Positions 10,819 through 21,139 of a stretch of 64,000 bases of DNA are shown here, in pieces. The DNA comes from Buchnera aphidicola (Nurudea shiraii). GTDB lineage: Bacteria > Pseudomonadota > Gammaproteobacteria > Enterobacterales > Enterobacteriaceae. Location of the stretch: the NCBI GenBank assembly GCA_039829955.1, contig CP140035.1:434001-498000 (forward strand). The letters run 5' to 3'. The position numbers and the translations under genes were made by a program. Each line of letters opens with the position of its first letter. Within the stretch, counting starts at the first letter, position 1. The notes below the pieces were generated by a model. It was not told the DNA's origin, searched no databases, and saw only the letters and a list, made by a program, of their open reading frames with translations.

Positions 10819-11916
10819 TTAAAAACCTTGCATTAAACTAGGTTTAATGAATAAATCTAAATTTCCATCTAAAACAGACTGTATATTTTTTGTTTCAATA
10901 CCTGTTCTTAAATCTTTAATTCTAGAATTATCTAATATATATGAACGTATCTGATAGCCCCATCTTATATCCGATTTTTTATCTTCAAGAATTTTTTTTT
11001 CATCATTTTGTTTATCCATAGTAATCTTATACAACTTTGCCTTTAACTGTTGCAATGCTGTATTTTTATTTTTATGTTGAGAACGACTACTTTGCGATTG
11101 AGTTACTAACCCCGAAGGAATATGCGTAATTCTTACTGCAGATTCAGTTTTATTAATATGTTGTCCTCCCGCACCAGATGCACGATATACATCAATTCTT
11201 AAATCGCAAGAATTAATTTTAACTTGTATAGAATTATCAATATCCGGATAGACAAATGCAGAAGAAAAAGAAGTATGACGTTGATTATTAGGGCTAAATG
11301 GACTTTTTCTAACTAAACGATGAACACCTGTTTCAGTACGTAACCAGCCAAAAGCATATTTTCCTAATACTTTAATCGTCGCAGATTTTATTCCAATTAT
11401 TTCACCATATGTTCTTTCTAAAATTTCAGTTTTAAAACCTTTTAAACTAGACCATTTTAAATACATTCGAAATAACATATTAGCCCAATCTTGTGCCTCT
11501 GTTCCTCCAGAACCAGATTGTATGTCTAAATAACAATTTAAATAATCGTATTTCTTAGAAAAAATAAAATTTAATTCTAATTGATCAATAGAATTATTCA
11601 ATAATTCTAATTCGCTAACAATGTCATGTAACAAATATTCATTATTTTCTTTAATAGACATATTAAGAATTTCTATTATTGCATTTAAATTAGACTCTGC
11701 ATTCCCTATTGAATTCGTTACTGACAATAAAAAATTTTTTTCTTTATTTAAATTTTCCACTAAACTAAAATTTTTCCAAATTTCAGATTCTTTTAATAAA
11801 GAGTTAATCTCTAATAACCTATCTTTTTTACAATCATACTTTAAAAATTTTTTTAAATCATTAATCTTTTTAAGACATATTTTAATACGACGTTGAATTA
11901 AACTAATATCATACAT
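10819..11916 (-). CDS. prfB: Peptide chain release factor 2, without the programmed frameshift
   Basis: Terminates translation at UGA and UAA. The SPF stop-recognition tripeptide is in RKSPFSPNN and the catalytic GGQ loop is GAGGQHINKTES. The ATG at 11916 gives 365 aa, the E. coli length, and MYDI aligns with E. coli MFEI; an open extension reaches 11940. In E. coli an in-frame UGA near codon 26 forces an autoregulatory +1 shift. Here the same place reads through continuously as TTA AAG TAT GAT (L-K-Y-D), so the frameshift control has been lost. Confidence 0.93.
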   Translation of the reverse strand: MYDISLIQRRIKICLKKINDLKKFLKYDCKKDRLLEINSLLKESEIWKNFSLVENLNKEKNFLLSVTNSIGNAESNLNAIIEILNMSIKENNEYLLHDIVSELELLNNSIDQLELNFIFSKKYDYLNCYLDIQSGSGGTEAQDWANMLFRMYLKWSSLKGFKTEILERTYGEIIGIKSATIKVLGKYAFGWLRTETGVHRLVRKSPFSPNNQRHTSFSSAFVYPDIDNSIQVKINSCDLRIDVYRASGAGGQHINKTESAVRITHIPSGLVTQSQSSRSQHKNKNTALQQLKAKLYKITMDKQNDEKKILEDKKSDIRWGYQIRSYILDNSRIKDLRTGIETKNIQSVLDGNLDLFIKPSLMQGF

Positions 11917-12193
11917 TTTTAAAAATCTCTCAATTTTCATATGAATTGGTATGTTTAAAAATACAAAATATACTTTATGTAAAACTATATATACAAATTA
12001 ATTAAAATATAAAATATTTGTATAAATATACTTTAAATACTTAATTATATATATTATATGATATATACATTGTTTTTTTGTTAATAATTGAATAACTGAT
12101 TAAAATAATTAAATTATTTAATAAAAATAAATTATATAATTTAAATTTCTGAAATATATTAATTTCTATTTGTAAGACCTGGATAAAAATTAA

Positions 12194-13153
12194 ATGAATA
12201 CATCTAAGTTAATAAAAAAATATTTCCCTTATTTATTTGAAAACAATATAACACTTATAACCTTAAAAAAATGGACGTTAACAAATATAATAGGATCCAA
12301 TAGTAAAGAATATTTACAAAATCAAATAACTATTGATGTAAATAAACTAGATTCAAATCACGCAATATGTGCTCATTGTAATATTAATGGAAAAGTATGG
12401 AGCAATTTACGTATATTTAAATTTTGTGAAAACAATTATATGTACCTTCAAAGAAAAAGTACATCCAATCTCCAAATTCAAGAACTAAAAAAATATTCTA
12501 TTTTCTCTAAAATAAAAATTTTTAATAACATCAATATGTTGTGCTTGGGAATTATCGGAAAAGAAGCACAAACAGAATTATCAAAATATTTTCAAAACTT
12601 TCCAAAAAAAAACTCTTCAGTATATCGTCAAGATAACATTATTTTATTAAAATTTGACTTTCCATGCGAAAGATTCTTACTTATTTCAGAAAAAAATAAT
12701 ATTATTTTAAAAAAAATATTACAATTAACAAAAAAAACAAACAATGATTTATGGCTTACATTGGATATTGCTTCTAACATTCCAATTATAGAAAAAGAGA
12801 CCAGCGGAAAATTTCTTCCACAATCACTTAATTTAGAAAAGTTAAAAGGTTTAGACTTTAAAAAAGGATGTTATTATGGACAGGAAATGATCTCCAAAGC
12901 ACATTATAAAAACTTAAATAAATATAATTTATCTTGGATAACTACAAAATCTGATACAATTATAAAAGTAGGAGAAATCATAGAATCAAAAACTAAAGAT
13001 AAACAATGGAAAAACATTGGATACGTTTTAGCAACATCCCAAATTAATACTAAAACTAAATGGATTCAAGCAGTAATAAAAAAAAACATTTCAAATAATG
13101 ATAAAATTCGCATTAAAAATGCTACCAATAAAAAAATATGGATAAAATCGTAA
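12194..13153 (+). CDS. ygfZ: Folate-dependent Fe-S cluster maintenance protein YgfZ
   Basis: Member of the GcvT-like YgfZ/IBA57 family. It binds tetrahydrofolate and supports certain Fe-S enzymes, including the tRNA-modifying protein MiaB, which is encoded next door. It is 319 aa against 326 in E. coli. The family signature KKGCYYGQEM with its key Cys lies near residue 230. It starts after a 250-base AT-rich divergent spacer opposite prfB and precedes miaB by 139 bases. Confidence 0.92.
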   Translation: MNTSKLIKKYFPYLFENNITLITLKKWTLTNIIGSNSKEYLQNQITIDVNKLDSNHAICAHCNINGKVWSNLRIFKFCENNYMYLQRKSTSNLQIQELKKYSIFSKIKIFNNINMLCLGIIGKEAQTELSKYFQNFPKKNSSVYRQDNIILLKFDFPCERFLLISEKNNIILKKILQLTKKTNNDLWLTLDIASNIPIIEKETSGKFLPQSLNLEKLKGLDFKKGCYYGQEMISKAHYKNLNKYNLSWITTKSDTIIKVGEIIESKTKDKQWKNIGYVLATSQINTKTKWIQAVIKKNISNNDKIRIKNATNKKIWIKS

Positions 13154-13292
13154 AATATATTAGATAAATATATTTTTAATACATATAAACTATATAAGTT
13201 ATATATATAATATGTGCATTAACTTTAAACTAACATTAAAACGCGCTTCATAACATCTATTTGACCCATTTATTTTTACAACGAAAAATATC

Positions 13293-14633
13293 ATGACTAA
13301 AAAAAAAATATATATAAAAACATGGGGTTGTCAAATGAATGAATATGATTCTTCTATGATAACTAATTTGTTACAAAATAAATACAAATTTGAAAAAACT
13401 TACTTTCCTGAACTGGCAGATATTCTAATTTTAAACACATGTTCTATTCGAGAAAAAGCACAAGAAAAAGTTTTTCATCAGCTAGGAAGATGGAGGAAAT
13501 TGAAAGAAAAAAAACCAAATGTTATTATAGCAGTAGGTGGTTGTGTAGCAACTCAAGAGGGAGAAGAAATTTTCAAACGTGCAAAATACGTAGACATCAT
13601 TTTCGGAACGCAAACATTACATAGACTTCCATACATGATAGAAAAAGTAGAGAAATATAATAAACATGTAATTGATATTGAATTTCCTTTGATAGAAAAA
13701 TTTGATTTTATTGAATATCCTAAAACAACATCGGTAACAGCTTACGTAACTATAATAGAAGGATGTAATAAATTTTGCTCATTTTGTATAGTACCTTATA
13801 CTAGAGGTTATGAAATTAGTCGTCCAGTAGACGATATCTTGTTAGAAATCTCTATCCTATCAAAAAAAGGCGTTCGAGAAGTTAATTTGCTAGGGCAAAA
13901 TGTTAATGCATATCGAGGAAAAACTTTTGACGGAAAAATTTGTAAGTTTTCAGAACTGTTAAAACTAGTATCTCTTATAGAAGGAATTGAAAGAATTAGA
14001 TTCACAACAAATAATCCTATCGAATTTACAGATGATATAATTGATACTTATTTATATACAAAAAAAATAGTTAATTTTCTTCATTTACCAGTACAAAGTG
14101 GATCTAATCGAATATTAAAGCTCATGAAAAGAGCTCATAACATTCAAGAATACAAAAAAATTGTTCAAAAAATAACCAAAAACCGACCAAAAATTCAAAT
14201 TAGTTCAGATTTTATTGTTGGATTTCCAGGAGAAACTCAAGAAGATTTCGAAGAAACTTTACATTTAATAAAAGAAATAAACTTTGACATGAGTTTTAGC
14301 TTTATATATTCCCCTAGACCTGGAACACCAGCTTCAGAACTATCAGATATAAACTCAATAAAAATAAAAAAACAACGACTTTATAAACTTCAAACGCTTA
14401 TTAACAAAAATGCAAAACTATGGAACAAAAAAATGTTAGGAAGTATACAATCAGTATTAGTAGAAGGACCATCCCTTAAAAATCCAATGGAATTATCAGG
14501 CCGTACAGAAAACAACCGAGTAGTAAACTTTAAAGGTAATCCTAATATGATAGGACAATTTGTTAATTTAGAAATTGTAAAAATAAACCCTAATTCTCTC
14601 AAAGGTTATTATTATAAAAAATTTAACAGTTAA
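13293..14633 (+). CDS. miaB: tRNA-2-methylthio-N6-dimethylallyladenosine synthase (radical SAM)
   Basis: Adds a methylthio group to i6A37 in tRNAs that read UNN codons. The N-terminal UPF0004 domain carries the auxiliary-cluster Cys residues in [17 protein letters not shown] and VGGCVATQ. The radical-SAM motif CxxxCxxC is [17 protein letters not shown], and a C-terminal TRAM region follows. Length is 446 aa, slightly short of E. coli (474). Codons 3-6 contain an intact A10 tract (13299-13308), a site prone to slippage. The phoH-like ybeZ that follows miaB in E. coli is missing. Confidence 0.96.
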   Translation: MTKKKIYIKTWGCQMNEYDSSMITNLLQNKYKFEKTYFPELADILILNTCSIREKAQEKVFHQLGRWRKLKEKKPNVIIAVGGCVATQEGEEIFKRAKYVDIIFGTQTLHRLPYMIEKVEKYNKHVIDIEFPLIEKFDFIEYPKTTSVTAYVTIIEGCNKFCSFCIVPYTRGYEISRPVDDILLEISILSKKGVREVNLLGQNVNAYRGKTFDGKICKFSELLKLVSLIEGIERIRFTTNNPIEFTDDIIDTYLYTKKIVNFLHLPVQSGSNRILKLMKRAHNIQEYKKIVQKITKNRPKIQISSDFIVGFPGETQEDFEETLHLIKEINFDMSFSFIYSPRPGTPASELSDINSIKIKKQRLYKLQTLINKNAKLWNKKMLGSIQSVLVEGPSLKNPMELSGRTENNRVVNFKGNPNMIGQFVNLEIVKINPNSLKGYYYKKFNS

Positions 14634-14678
14634 AATCTTAAAAAATTTTTATTAAAACAATATGCGTATATTACTTTA

Positions 14679-15158
14679 ATGACATCAATAATTATTAATT
14701 TGCAAACAGCTTGTTATAAACAGTCATATTTTCCAAAAAAAGAAAAATATGCAAAATGGATACAAGCTAATTTAAAGAATCAAAGATCTAACATTGAAGT
14801 AACAATCAGAATTGTCAAAAAATCTGAAATAAAATTATTAAATTTTAAGTATAGAAAAAAAAATAAAACTACAAACATATTGTCTTTTCCATCTACTACA
14901 AATAAAATAATCAAATCTGATTTTATCGGTGATCTAGTAATCTGTGGAAATATTATAAAAAAAGAAGCACAAATAAAAAATATAACAATAGAATCACATT
15001 GGGCACATATAATAATACATGGCACATTGCATTTATTAGGATATAATCATAAAAATTATAATAATTTTAAAAAAATGAAAGATCTAGAAATAAAAGCCAT
15101 GGTATCTCTGGGATATCAAAATCCTTACAAAATAAATACAAAAATTAAAACATCTTAA
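14679..15158 (+). CDS. ybeY: Endoribonuclease YbeY (rRNA maturation and quality control)
   Basis: Metal-dependent RNase involved in 16S rRNA 3'-end maturation and ribosome quality control. At 159 aa it is family-sized. The zinc motif HGTLHLLGYNH matches HGxLHLxGYDH with all three His residues kept, and TTNILSFP matches the conserved TNVLSFP. It lies 45 bases after miaB and 45 bases before corC, so these three are probably one transcript. Confidence 0.94.
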   Translation: MTSIIINLQTACYKQSYFPKKEKYAKWIQANLKNQRSNIEVTIRIVKKSEIKLLNFKYRKKNKTTNILSFPSTTNKIIKSDFIGDLVICGNIIKKEAQIKNITIESHWAHIIIHGTLHLLGYNHKNYNNFKKMKDLEIKAMVSLGYQNPYKINTKIKTS

Positions 15159-15203
15159 AATACCAATTTCAACTAACATATAAGAGATATATATTAATAC
15201 GAA

Positions 15204-16085
15204 ATGAATGACAATCATTCACAAAAAAGTGATAATAACAAAAAAAAAAATTTCTTTTCTGTTTTACTCAAGCAGGTATTTCATGAAGAACCAAAAAGTA
15301 AAAAAGAACTATTAACGTTAATACACTATTCTAAAAAAAACAAATTATTAGACTCAGATATTTGCGATATGCTGAAAGGAGTAATCAATATCACACAACA
15401 GAAAATTCGAGATATAATGGTTCCTAGAGCTCAAATGAAAATTTTAAAATTAACTTATTCATTAAACGAATGTTTAAATATAATTATAAAATCCTCCCAT
15501 TCACGTTTTCCAGTTATGAACTACGACGAAAACTATATTGAAGGATTTTTAATGGCTAAAGACCTTTTACCTTTCGTAGAAAATGAAAAAAATAATTTCT
15601 GTATAAAAAATATATTAAGACCTTCTGTTGTGGTACCTGAAAGTAAACATGTTAACTGTATGTTAAAAGAATTTAGATTAAAAAAAAATCATATGGCAGT
15701 AGTAATAGATGAATTTGGAGCTGTTTCAGGTCTAGTAACAATTGAAGACATACTAGAACTAATTGTAGGTAACATCGACGACGAATATGATAAAAACGAA
15801 TTAAATATTCATCAGTTAAATCCATATACATTTATGATAAAATCTTTTACTTCTATAAAAGAATTTAATGAAACTTTTAAAACTAGTTTTAGTAACGAAG
15901 AAGTTGATACTATCGGTGGTTTGATTATGAAAATCATTGGACATCTTCCAGTACAAGGTGAAATTATAAAAATTTCAAAATATACATTCAAAGTACATAT
16001 TGCTAATAATAGAAGAATAAAACAATTAAAAGTTACTATTCCAAAAGATAGTAAAACTCCGATAATTATTAAAAATATTGACTAA
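15204..16085 (+). CDS. corC: CBS-domain protein CorC/YbeX
   Basis: Cytoplasmic protein with two CBS domains (about residues 65-190, including VPRAQMKIL and VTIEDILELIVGNIDDEYD) and a C-terminal transporter-associated domain (CorC_HlyC). The family is linked to Mg/Co efflux and, next to ybeY, to ribosome function. Length is 293 aa against 292 in E. coli. An A11 tract (15240-15250) lies inside codons 13-16 without breaking the frame. In E. coli the next gene is lnt; here only its remnant follows. Confidence 0.93.
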   Translation: MNDNHSQKSDNNKKKNFFSVLLKQVFHEEPKSKKELLTLIHYSKKNKLLDSDICDMLKGVINITQQKIRDIMVPRAQMKILKLTYSLNECLNIIIKSSHSRFPVMNYDENYIEGFLMAKDLLPFVENEKNNFCIKNILRPSVVVPESKHVNCMLKEFRLKKNHMAVVIDEFGAVSGLVTIEDILELIVGNIDDEYDKNELNIHQLNPYTFMIKSFTSIKEFNETFKTSFSNEEVDTIGGLIMKIIGHLPVQGEIIKISKYTFKVHIANNRRIKQLKVTIPKDSKTPIIIKNID

Positions 16086-16800
16086 TGTTATGAAACGCAT
16101 ATCTTGGAAATAAGATATTATTTTAAATAATTTTATCAATAACTTCAAGAAATACAAAAAACATTTCTATATACTTACGCATAAACTATGCGAGCTATGT
16201 TCTAAACTATCTTCAATAAAACTATAAAGTTTCATAAATTATAAACAATAGGAATATTTTAGAAATTAATTTTTTAGATATTAAAGTAATCAAATCGATA
16301 TAAATATTAGTTGTATAAAATTTTATTATCATATGTAAATAGTTTACTTACTGTTTTATAATATATCTTTCTAAATACTCCTTTCTATCTTATATCATTT
16401 TAATATGTTTAATTAAAATTTTATGATTTAAAATATTACTTATTTCTGTATCATTATAAAATACAATTTAAAACGTTGAAATTTTACATACTCTATACCA
16501 ATACCAATAATTTTGCATCATTATAAAAACTTTTATAATGACATAAAAAGTTAAAATATCAACACTCCCATTGTCAAAATTAATATTTTACAAACAAATC
16601 ATAATTCTGAAAGAAGTTATAAAATTTTAAACAACTATTACCAACTAATAAAATAATATCAATAACAATATGTTATAATTTTTAAATTTAAAGTACTAAA
16701 TTTGTTTTTAAACGAAAACAATGAATTTATAAAACTATATAAAATATCTCTACAACATAACTACTATATTTAAAATAAATAAACAAAAACATTTATAATT

Positions 16801-17220
16801 GTAAAATTAAATACAAAAATATGTTCTAATGTTATTTAAAAAAATATATTTTTTAAAGAAATATTGTTAAACATTACAAATGTTCCTTTCTTTACTTTTT
16901 TGATGCAAATATACATACTAAATTTAATTAAAATCAAAATTTTTATTTTATCGATTTTTTGTAATATTACCTTATTAAGAAAAACAAGAAATAAATTTCT
17001 TTTTAAATTAAATTTTTTAATTTTTATCATTAACAATGTATGGTTTGAAAAATTTGTTCAATTATGGCAATGTTCTTAAAAAATTCATATAAAAACTTTA
17101 GATTTTAGAAAAGTGTTAATTTATTACTCTAATACTATTATTATAATAATCCATACTACAAAAATTATAAATACAACATTTTTAAATTTCAAAATATATA
17201 ATATCTATGTCAAAAAATTA
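16801..17220 (+). pseudogene. lnt: Remnant of apolipoprotein N-acyltransferase
   Basis: The 1.2-kb gap after corC is where lnt lies in enterobacteria. In the frame of 16864 the translation aligns with the C-terminal half of E. coli Lnt: NVPFFTF with LPMSSF, FCNITLLRKTRNKF with ICYEIILGEQVRDNF (the catalytic Cys region), and IINNVWFEKFVQLWQ with TISNDAWFGKSIGPWQ. Past a stop at 17077 the same frame continues in register with the region ALELARPLLRSTNNG. Another stop lies near 16837. The gene is clearly dead. I could not recognise its 5' half in 16086-16800, which is featureless AT-rich sequence. The wild-type enzyme adds the third acyl chain to lipoproteins. Confidence 0.75.
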
Positions 17221-17318
17221 TTCTTTATTCAAAATTAGAAAATTGTCAAATTTAAATTGTTTTAATAAGATACATTACAATATTTTTAATTAAATTAAAC
17301 AACTACATAACTAAAACT

Positions 17319-19907
17319 ATGAAAAAAAGATACATACCAAAAGAAATAGAAAATGATATTCAAAAAATGTGGGAAAAAAATAATACATTTTCAGTCATTG
17401 AAGATAACAACAAAAAAAAGTACTATTGTCTGGCAATGATTCCATATCCTTCTGGGAAATTACATATGGGTCATGTTAGAAACTATACTATCAGTGATGT
17501 TATAGCCAGATATCAACGCATGATAGGAAAAAACGTTTTACACCCTATAGGATGGGATGCATTTGGACTACCTGCAGAAATAGCAGCTATACAAAACAAC
17601 GTTACTCCTTTCAAATGGACTGAGAAAAACATTCAATATATGAAAAAACAACTAAAATCATTAGGGTTTAGCTATGATTGGAACAGAGAAATTACTACCT
17701 GTAAACCTGAATATTATAAATGGGAACAATGGTTTTTTATAGAGCTATATAAAAAAAACTTAATATATAAAAAAAAATCTTGGGTTAATTGGTGTCAAAC
17801 TGACCAAACAGTGCTAGCTAATGAACAAGTCATAGATGGATTATGCTGGCGTTGTAATACAAAAGTTATTAAAAAAAATATTTCTCAATGGTTTATTAAA
17901 ATAACCAAATATGCTGAAGAACTACTCAAAGGATTAAACGAATTATCTGAATGGCCAGAAAAAGTAAAAATAATGCAATCAAACTGGATTGGACGTACAT
18001 CTGGAATTGAAATTTGTTTACAACTATTTAATGCAAAACAAAAACTTACCGCGTTTTTATCTAAACCGGAAGAATTAATGGGAGTAACATATGTCGCCAT
18101 ATCTCCTTTGCATAAATTAGCAAAAAAAATTTCCTATATTGATAAAAACGTTAAGTCATTTATAAAAAATATAAATTATCAAGATATGTTTAATAATAAT
18201 TTTGATAAAACTGAAGGGGTAAATACAGGTATGTTTGTTTTACATCCAGTAACTCAAAAAAAAATACCTATATGGATAGCCAATTATATGTTATCAGAAC
18301 ATGTAGCTAAATCTATTCTATGTGTACCTGCTCATAATCAAAATGATCTTAATTTTTCTTTAAAACATAAAATAAAAATAAAACCAGTAATATTTCAAGA
18401 AAATAAAACAGCATCATATATAACAACTAAAGCTATCGTAACAACAAAAGGAATGTTGTTTAATTCTGAAAAATATGACAATTTAAATATTCCCCAAGCA
18501 CGACTTTCTATTACATCAATGTTAGAAAAAACAAAAATAGGAAAAAAAAAGACATATTATAAATTAAAAGATTGGGGAATTTCAAGACAACGCTATTGGG
18601 GTGTTCCTATTCCTATGGCAACTCTAAAAAACAATAATGTTATTCCTATACCTGAAACTTATCTTCCAATTACACTACTTAAAAATACAAACCTTACTCA
18701 TTCTAAACAAGAATTCTCAAGAAAAAAAACAATACTTATTAATAATGAATTAGCAGTACGTGAAAACGATACCTTGGATACGTTTGTAGAATCTTCTTGG
18801 TATTATGCTAGATATACTTGCCCTAACTTTAACGGGGGTATGATAGAGAAAAATTCTGCAAATTATTGGCTCCCTATAGATTTATATATTGGTGGAATAG
18901 AACATTCTACTATGCACTTGATGTATTTTCGATTTTTCCATAAACTTTTAAGAGATTTTGGATTCGTTCAGTCTAATGAACCAGTAAAAAAACTCTTGTG
19001 CCAGGGAATGGTATTATCTGATGCTTTTTATTATTTCGATCAAGAAAATCATAAACATTGGATTAACATTTCATCTTCTCATATACCATATGATTACAAG
19101 GGAAATGTAAAAAAGCATTTCACATACAAAAAAAAAGAAGTTTTTCATGCAGGAATGATTAAGATGTCTAAATCTAAAAAAAATGGAGTAGAACCTGAAA
19201 ACATTATCGAAAAATATGGAGCGGATACTATAAGATTATTTATTGTATTTTCTGCACCGATAGAATCTTCATTAGAATGGAAAGATTCTAGTATAAAAGG
19301 AATGTACCGATTTCTAAAAAAAATATGGTCATTATGTTATAATCATGTTCAAAATAATAAAAACATAAACACTCTGCTAAATTATAAAAGTTTAACGAAT
19401 GTTCAAAAAAAATTATACTTATTTTTATACAATACTATACAAAGCGTAACGTACGATATTGACAAAAGACAGTCTTTTAATACAGCAATCTCTAAGATAA
19501 TGATATTAGTTAACAAATTCTCAGATATCTTTAAAACTTCCCATAATAAAAATATAGCACTTATGCAATTAATACTTGTATCTATTGTAAAAATGATGTA
19601 TCCCTTTACGCCTCATTTTAGTCATAAATTATTAACATATCTTTTAAAAAATAAAAAAAATATAGAAAATATTAAATGGCCTAAAATTAAAAAAGAAAAC
19701 ATTATAAACAAAAACCTTATAAATATATTAATTCAAATTGATGGAAAATTTCGAAAAACCATGCTAATAAAAAACAATCTTTCTAAAAAAGAAATATTAG
19801 AACTAGTTCTAAACGATCCTAAAATATCCAATCATATTAAAAACATAAAAATTTATAACACCGTATATATTCCTAACAAATTAATAAATTTAGTTACTCA
19901 TTATTAG
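17319..19907 (+). CDS. leuS: Leucyl-tRNA synthetase
   Basis: Class Ia synthetase charging tRNA-Leu. It is 862 aa against 860 in E. coli and uninterrupted. The HIGH motif is HMGHVRNYT, KMSKS is KMSKSKKNG, and the zinc-like Cys motif is in LCWRCNTK. The CP1 editing domain (about residues 225-415) keeps the threonine-rich region and the GVNTGMFVLHP stretch. It contains two intact A9 tracts. leuS-holA-nadD is the E. coli order minus lptE, whose place between leuS and holA is a 204-base spacer. Confidence 0.97.
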   Translation: MKKRYIPKEIENDIQKMWEKNNTFSVIEDNNKKKYYCLAMIPYPSGKLHMGHVRNYTISDVIARYQRMIGKNVLHPIGWDAFGLPAEIAAIQNNVTPFKWTEKNIQYMKKQLKSLGFSYDWNREITTCKPEYYKWEQWFFIELYKKNLIYKKKSWVNWCQTDQTVLANEQVIDGLCWRCNTKVIKKNISQWFIKITKYAEELLKGLNELSEWPEKVKIMQSNWIGRTSGIEICLQLFNAKQKLTAFLSKPEELMGVTYVAISPLHKLAKKISYIDKNVKSFIKNINYQDMFNNNFDKTEGVNTGMFVLHPVTQKKIPIWIANYMLSEHVAKSILCVPAHNQNDLNFSLKHKIKIKPVIFQENKTASYITTKAIVTTKGMLFNSEKYDNLNIPQARLSITSMLEKTKIGKKKTYYKLKDWGISRQRYWGVPIPMATLKNNNVIPIPETYLPITLLKNTNLTHSKQEFSRKKTILINNELAVRENDTLDTFVESSWYYARYTCPNFNGGMIEKNSANYWLPIDLYIGGIEHSTMHLMYFRFFHKLLRDFGFVQSNEPVKKLLCQGMVLSDAFYYFDQENHKHWINISSSHIPYDYKGNVKKHFTYKKKEVFHAGMIKMSKSKKNGVEPENIIEKYGADTIRLFIVFSAPIESSLEWKDSSIKGMYRFLKKIWSLCYNHVQNNKNINTLLNYKSLTNVQKKLYLFLYNTIQSVTYDIDKRQSFNTAISKIMILVNKFSDIFKTSHNKNIALMQLILVSIVKMMYPFTPHFSHKLLTYLLKNKKNIENIKWPKIKKENIINKNLINILIQIDGKFRKTMLIKNNLSKKEILELVLNDPKISNHIKNIKIYNTVYIPNKLINLVTHY

Positions 19908-20111
19908 CATAGAATTAAAATATTAAAAATATATTTATTACATATTTAAACATGTAAGTACCTTTGCATATATAACATGTAAATAATTTATGTTATGATT
20001 TCAAAAATTTAATTATATTTTTTATAAAAAAAGTAGTTTGTACAAAACGTTCCAAATTAAAAAATTTAAAATTTTTTAAACAAAAATCATATTTATGTCT
20101 AAAATCACACT

Positions 20112-21128
20112 ATGAACATTATTAATTCAGAACAATTATTTCCTTCTTACTTTAAAAAATTAAGCCCTTATTATATTATTTTAGGAACTGAATATTTGTT
20201 TATTCAAGAGAGCAAAAAAAATATATTACAGCTAGCTAAAAAACATGGATTTTCTGAATTTTTTATGCACCAAGTAGAATATAATGAAAATTTAGAAATT
20301 TTTTCTTACAATTTTAAAACTAATAATCTATTTCTCGAAAAAAAAATCATTTTCCTTGATTTATCTAAAACTCTATTGACTAAAAAAGTTAAAACCCAAT
20401 TATCTTACTTGTCTAACTTTATAAATTCAAATCTTCTATTAATTATCCATATAAGTACAAACAAAAAAATAGAAAACGAAATATGGTTTAATATATTTAA
20501 ATCAACCGGTACAATTATTTATTGTAATAATCTTACAGAAAAAACAATAAATATCTGGATAAAAAATAAAGAAAACAGCTTAAAGATAAATCTTCATAAA
20601 AGTTCTAAAGATCTACTTCTTAAATATTTTTCAAAAAATACATTACATTTATATAATATACTTAATATCTCAAAACTAAATTGGCCTACAACTTTAATTA
20701 CTTCTAAAAATATTCAAAAACTCATTTATGAAGCAGCTATTTTTACTCCGAACGATTGGATTAACGCAATTTTAATTGGTGATTATAACGAATCTATTAG
20801 AATATTAAATAATTTTTATATAAAAAATTATAATCAAATAATTTTGATACGATACTTACAGAACACTTTACTAACTATATTAATGATACAACGTAAAATA
20901 CCAGAGAAAGTTGACTATACTTTAACACAAAGAAATGTCTTAAAAAAAAATCAAAAACTCATAATTAAGTTTTCACATAAAAGAAGTACTCAAATTATTC
21001 ATCAAGTAATTAAACTATTAACAAAAATAGAAATTAACGTTAAAAAGCACTACACGAAATCTATTTGGAATCAACTAAAACTTTTATCATACATTATGAT
21101 CAAAAATGTTAGTATATTTTATTATTAA
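20112..21128 (+). CDS. holA: DNA polymerase III delta subunit
   Basis: Clamp-loader subunit that opens the beta clamp. The product is 338 aa against 343 in E. coli and is alignable along its length: YYIILGTEYLFIQES near the N-terminus, TPNDWINAILIGDY in the middle and SIWNQLKLLSY near the end. Its partner DnaX is encoded at 62 kb. nadD starts 11 bases after its stop, so the two are probably cotranscribed. Confidence 0.9.
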   Translation: MNIINSEQLFPSYFKKLSPYYIILGTEYLFIQESKKNILQLAKKHGFSEFFMHQVEYNENLEIFSYNFKTNNLFLEKKIIFLDLSKTLLTKKVKTQLSYLSNFINSNLLLIIHISTNKKIENEIWFNIFKSTGTIIYCNNLTEKTINIWIKNKENSLKINLHKSSKDLLLKYFSKNTLHLYNILNISKLNWPTTLITSKNIQKLIYEAAIFTPNDWINAILIGDYNESIRILNNFYIKNYNQIILIRYLQNTLLTILMIQRKIPEKVDYTLTQRNVLKKNQKLIIKFSHKRSTQIIHQVIKLLTKIEINVKKHYTKSIWNQLKLLSYIMIKNVSIFYY

Positions 21129-21139
21129 ATGGAAATAAA

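Noticed and set aside
16836..17036. Minus-strand 66-residue frame over the lnt remnant
   Set aside because: Lysine/isoleucine-rich low-complexity peptide; the plus strand explains the region as lnt decay.
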